8,248 bases of DNA from Rhizobacter sp. (GTDB lineage Bacteria > Pseudomonadota > Gammaproteobacteria > Burkholderiales > Burkholderiaceae_C), in contig JANXVK010000134.1 of assembly GCA_025351675.1 (NCBI GenBank), positions 1-8,248 on the forward strand. Direction: 5' to 3'. Positions 6,461-8,248 of the stretch are shown here, in pieces (within the stretch, counting starts at the first letter, position 1; the number at the start of each line of letters is the position of its first letter). Both the position numbers and the translations under genes were made by a program. The notes below the pieces were generated by a model, which saw nothing but the letters and a program-made list of their open reading frames with translations, was not told the origin of the DNA and ran no database searches.

Positions 6461-6466
6461 GAAAGG
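6461..6466 (+). promoter_or_regulatory. Shine-Dalgarno deciding the DUF456 start
   Basis: GAAAGG lies 5 bases before the GTG at 6472-6474. No comparable signal precedes the alternative GTG at 6442, so this site supports the shorter protein. Confidence 0.6.
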
Positions 6467-6471
6467 CCGAT

Positions 6472-6954
6472 GTGGGCGACACCCTTCTCTGGACCGCGAG
6501 CGCGGCGCTGATCCTGCTCGGCCTGGCAGGCACCGTGCTGCCGGCTCTGCCGGGCACGCTGTTCGTGCTCGGCGGCATCGTGCTCGGTGCATGGATCGAC
6601 GGCTTCACCCGCGTCGGCTGGGGCACCGTGAGCGTCGTCGCGGTGCTGGCGGTGCTCGCGTGGGCGCTCGACTATGCGGCCGGCCTGATGGGCGCGAAGC
6701 GCGCCGGCGCGAGCCGGCAGGCGCTGATCGGTGCGGCGCTCGGCACCGTCGCAGGCATCTTCATGGGTCTGATCGGCGTGCTGTTCATGCCGCTGGTGGG
6801 CGCGGCGATCGGCGAGTACCTCGCGCGCAAGGACGAGCGCAATGCGCTGCGCGTGGGCGTCGCGACCTGGCTGGGCACCATGGTCGGGCTGGTCGCGAAG
6901 GTCGTGATCGCGTTCATGATGGTCGGGATCTTCGTCGGCGCGCTGCTGATCTGA
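6472..6954 (+). CDS. DUF456 domain-containing membrane protein
   Basis: With a GTG start at 6472 the protein has 160 residues and is almost entirely hydrophobic. Likely membrane segments are at about 4-22, 26-43, 52-73, 86-116 (glycine-rich, possibly a hairpin) and 128-159. The N-terminal pattern GDTLLW, then LLGLAGTVLPALPGT and LGAWIDGF, is characteristic of the DUF456 family, inner-membrane proteins of unknown function. The Gly-rich repeat with GAAIGEYLARKD at 110-121 also fits. An in-frame GTG at 6442 would add ten residues with no family support. The 6472 start is preferred because GAAAGG (6461-6466) sits 5 bases before it and it gives the usual family N-terminus. This is the only plus-strand gene in the window, diverging from the DsrE gene and converging on the dioxygenase gene. 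No function is assigned. Confidence 0.87.
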   Translation: MGDTLLWTASAALILLGLAGTVLPALPGTLFVLGGIVLGAWIDGFTRVGWGTVSVVAVLAVLAWALDYAAGLMGAKRAGASRQALIGAALGTVAGIFMGLIGVLFMPLVGAAIGEYLARKDERNALRVGVATWLGTMVGLVAKVVIAFMMVGIFVGALLI

Positions 6955-6963
6955 GTGCAGATC
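6948..6963. terminator. Short dyad at the convergent gene ends, possible weak bidirectional terminator
   Basis: GATCTG (6948-6953) and CAGATC (6958-6963) form a perfect 6-bp stem with a 4-base loop. It overlaps the DUF456 stop codon and lies in the 18-base gap before the dioxygenase stop. No T-tract follows on either strand, so it is at best a weak or factor-dependent terminator. The same two arms occur upstream of the Lrp-type gene with a 6-base spacer, so an operator is also possible. Confidence 0.25.
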
Positions 6964-6972
6964 GCGCGTCGA

Positions 6973-7614
6973 TCACGCGGCGACGACGATCGGGAACGAC
7001 GCGCGCAAGCCATCGGCGGCGGGCTTGAACGGCACCGTCAACGCGGCGCGGTCGAGCGGGTCGCGCAGGCTGCGCCACAGGCCATCGGCCGCGTTGCCCG
7101 GCTCGCCTTCCACGTAGAGCTGGGTCGTCAACAGCGTGCGCTGCGCCAGCTTCACCTTCACATGGATGTGCGGCGTGCGCCCGCTGTACGCGACCGGCCG
7201 GATCGTGTGGAAGCGAAAGCGCCCTTCCGCGTCGACCGCGACGCGTCCGAACGACTGGAACGCCGGGTCGGCGCGGCCGCCGTCGCGCGGGTAGCGGTAG
7301 TGGCCGTCGACATCGCACTGCCAGATCTCGACGATCGCGCCGCGCACCGGCCGGCCCTCGGCGTCGCGCACGCTGCCGTCGAGCCAGCTCGCCTGGCCGC
7401 GCGCGTAGCGCAGGTCGCCCTGGCGCAGCAGGTCGAAATCGGTGTCCTGCGGTAGCTCGACCGGGTAGAACGGACCTTCGGTCTGCGCCGGCGTCAGGCG
7501 CAGTGGCTCTGCCGATCGCGCGGGCGCGCCGGTCAGCAGCGCGGGCATCGCGAGGATGCCTATGCGCCCCATCGCATCGCGCCGGGTGGCTGCGGTCTTG
7601 AGCGGGTGTTTCAT
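6973..7614 (-). CDS. Intradiol ring-cleavage dioxygenase (protocatechuate 3,4-dioxygenase-like), probably exported by Tat
   Basis: From ATG 7614 the protein has 213 residues. Residues 1-35 resemble a twin-arginine leader: TRRDAMG at 10-16, then a hydrophobic stretch (GILAMPALL) and a likely cleavage at PARSA. The rest is an intradiol dioxygenase core: TEGPFYP at 45-51, VEIWQCDVDGHYRYP at 95-109, and RPVAYSGRTPHIHVKV at 139-154. The four Fe(III) ligands of the family are all present as Tyr106, Tyr143, His149 and His151, with the active-site Arg146 three residues before the first His. Cleavage of a catechol-type ring between the two hydroxyls is expected. The substrate cannot be read from sequence, and this compact single-subunit form differs from the classical two-subunit protocatechuate enzyme. 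A TTG start at 7641 is possible but would put nine residues before the Tat leader. It follows the Lrp-type regulator by 31 bases on the same strand, so cotranscription and regulation by that protein are likely. Confidence 0.88.
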   Translation of the reverse strand: MKHPLKTAATRRDAMGRIGILAMPALLTGAPARSAEPLRLTPAQTEGPFYPVELPQDTDFDLLRQGDLRYARGQASWLDGSVRDAEGRPVRGAIVEIWQCDVDGHYRYPRDGGRADPAFQSFGRVAVDAEGRFRFHTIRPVAYSGRTPHIHVKVKLAQRTLLTTQLYVEGEPGNAADGLWRSLRDPLDRAALTVPFKPAADGLRASFPIVVAA

Positions 7615-7645
7615 AGCCAACGAGTGTGCGGCGCGGCCCAAACCC

Positions 7646-8086
7646 CTACCGCTGAATCCGCGTCGACAGCACGATCGCCGAGGTCGTGCGCTCGACGCCG
7701 TCGAGCCCGCCGATGCGGTCGATCAGCGCGTCGAGTTCACCGATCGACGCCGCCGCGACGATTGCGATCAGGTCGAACGGCCCGCTGACCGAGTGCAGCA
7801 CGCGCACCTCGGCGATCTTGCGCAGCGCGACCTCGATCGCGCCGCTGCGCTTCGGCGCGAGCGTGATCAGCACGTGCGCGCGAACCAGGTCGGCTTCGAG
7901 TTCGTCGGGCACGACGACCGTGTAGCCGGCGATCACCTGCCGGCGTTGCAGCTTTTCCATGCGGCTCTGCACCGTCGTGCGCGAAAGCTTGAGCTTGCGC
8001 GCGAGTTCGGCGGTGGGCGCACGCGCATCGTCGCGCAGCAGCGCGAGCAGGGCGATGTCGGTCGGGTCGAGCGCAGGTTTCGTCAT
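7646..8086 (-). CDS. Lrp/AsnC-family transcriptional regulator
   Basis: This 146-residue protein has the standard Lrp/AsnC layout and length. An N-terminal winged helix-turn-helix begins LDPTDIALLALLRDDAR (6-22), with the recognition region ELARKLKLSRTTVQSRMEKL at 27-46. A RAM (ligand-binding and oligomerisation) domain spans about 67-142, with the typical VSGPFDLIAIV at 100-110. Such proteins form dimers to octamers and respond to amino acids or other small metabolites. The effector here is unknown. The start ATG at 8086 gives the normal N-terminus, although no clear Shine-Dalgarno precedes it. A perfect dyad lies 7 bases upstream of the ATG and could be its own operator, since autoregulation is common in the family. 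The dioxygenase gene follows 31 bases downstream on the same strand, making it a natural target. Confidence 0.93.
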   Translation of the reverse strand: MTKPALDPTDIALLALLRDDARAPTAELARKLKLSRTTVQSRMEKLQRRQVIAGYTVVVPDELEADLVRAHVLITLAPKRSGAIEVALRKIAEVRVLHSVSGPFDLIAIVAAASIGELDALIDRIGGLDGVERTTSAIVLSTRIQR

Positions 8087-8093
8087 TTCGCGT

Positions 8094-8111
8094 GATCTGT
8101 GGCGTCAGATC
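8094..8111. promoter_or_regulatory. Perfect 6-6-6 dyad upstream of the Lrp-type gene, candidate operator
   Basis: GATCTG (8094-8099) and CAGATC (8106-8111) are exact reverse complements with a 6-base spacer. The dyad lies 7 bases before the ATG, between a weak promoter candidate and the gene. A further GATCTG half-site occurs at 8151-8156. It could be the autoregulatory binding site of the Lrp-type protein, or a leader hairpin covering the ribosome binding region. Binding is inferred from position and symmetry only. Confidence 0.4.
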
Positions 8112-8116
8112 GCCGA

Positions 8117-8146
8117 AGTATGCACGGCGTATCGTCGTGTTGCCGA
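8117..8146 (-). promoter_or_regulatory. Weak candidate promoter for the Lrp-type gene
   Basis: On the minus strand TCGGCA (complement of 8141-8146) and CATACT (complement of 8117-8122) each match four of six bases of the sigma-70 -35 and -10 boxes, separated by 18 bases. The pair sits correctly just upstream of the dyad and the start codon. In GC-rich DNA such matches are common by chance. Confidence 0.2.
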
Positions 8147-8191
8147 ATTCGATCTGCGCTGCGGCCCGGGAGAATGGCGTCATTCACGGCT

Positions 8192-8225
8192 CTCAAGCAA
8201 ATGTGGCTTTGCCACTTTGCTTGAG
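8192..8225. repeat. Long inverted repeat able to form a strong hairpin (terminator or intergenic repeat)
   Basis: CTCAAGCAAA (8192-8201) pairs exactly with TTTGCTTGAG (8216-8225). Inside it GTGGC (8203-8207) pairs with GCCAC (8211-8215) around TTT, with a single bulged T at 8202. This gives 15 base pairs in 34 bases, much stronger than any other hairpin here. It is followed on the plus strand by the C11G6 run rather than a T-tract. It could terminate a gene beyond the right edge, or be a copy of a repeated extragenic element, which I think more likely from its look and from a partial echo at 664-679. The window shows no gene beyond it. Confidence 0.6.
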
Positions 8226-8242
8226 CCCCCCCCCCCGGGGGG
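8226..8242. repeat. C11G6 homopolymer run
   Basis: Eleven C (8226-8236) are followed directly by six G (8237-8242), so CCCCCCGGGGGG at 8231-8242 is a perfect 12-base palindrome. It adjoins the hairpin at 8192-8225 with no gap and probably belongs to the same element. Runs like this slip during replication and are also prone to sequencing error, so the C count may be inexact. Confidence 0.75.
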
Positions 8243-8248
8243 CAGGCC

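Noticed and set aside
7615..7641. TTG start giving a 9-residue longer dioxygenase
   Set aside because: The ATG at 7614 places the twin-arginine motif at a normal distance from the N-terminus, and the TTG has no well-spaced ribosome binding site.
6955..8095. Plus-strand ORFs (6955-7455, 7556-8095) opposite the dioxygenase and Lrp-type genes
   Set aside because: Antisense shadows; the opposite strand has full catalytic and helix-turn-helix motifs.
1..8248. CRISPR array, tRNA, rRNA, transposase, toxin-antitoxin or phage defence genes
   Set aside because: I looked for spaced direct repeats, tRNA-like folds and mobile-element or defence domains on both strands and found none.

Overview
This is a GC-rich stretch (high-GC third positions, many long antisense ORFs) of a bacterial chromosome. 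The protein families point to a betaproteobacterium, most likely Burkholderiales: a DUF1840 protein, a secreted DsrE-like protein, a DUF3391/HD-GYP protein and a long-form cyclopropane-fatty-acid synthase. No genus can be named from the sequence alone. There are no rRNA or tRNA genes, no insertion sequence, no CRISPR and no phage genes. The window reads as ordinary chromosome with eight protein genes, one of them cut by the left edge; seven lie on the minus strand.

Left block, minus strand, in transcription order from 6354 down to 1: a periplasmic DsrE-family protein (6354-5935); a DUF3391/HD-GYP cyclic-di-GMP phosphodiesterase-type protein (5843-4443); after only 10 bases a PAS-PAS-GGDEF-EAL protein (4432-2351); after 68 bases a cyclopropane-fatty-acyl-phospholipid synthase (2282-1026); overlapping it by 4 bases a DUF1840 protein (1029-706); and after 144 bases a YbhB/YbcL-type PEBP protein that runs off the left edge (561-1). 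The HD-GYP and GGDEF-EAL genes look like one operon, and so do cfa and DUF1840. Whether all of them share a transcript cannot be told from sequence.

Right block: a DUF456 membrane protein is the only plus-strand gene (6472-6954). It diverges from the DsrE gene and converges, with 18 bases between stops, on a minus-strand pair: an Lrp/AsnC-type regulator (8086-7646) followed by an intradiol ring-cleavage dioxygenase with a Tat-like leader (7614-6973). The right edge holds a long perfect inverted repeat followed by a C11G6 run.

The most interesting points are in the cyclic-di-GMP pair. The GGDEF domain keeps its GGDEF signature and I-site but has Asn at the first metal-binding Asp, while the EAL site looks complete. 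The HD-GYP partner has GFP instead of GYP and also has Asn where a metal-binding Asp is usual. The pair therefore looks built to degrade or sense cyclic-di-GMP rather than make it, and it sits directly upstream of a membrane-lipid-modifying enzyme. I see no clear sign of a wholly new system; these are testable variations on known families.
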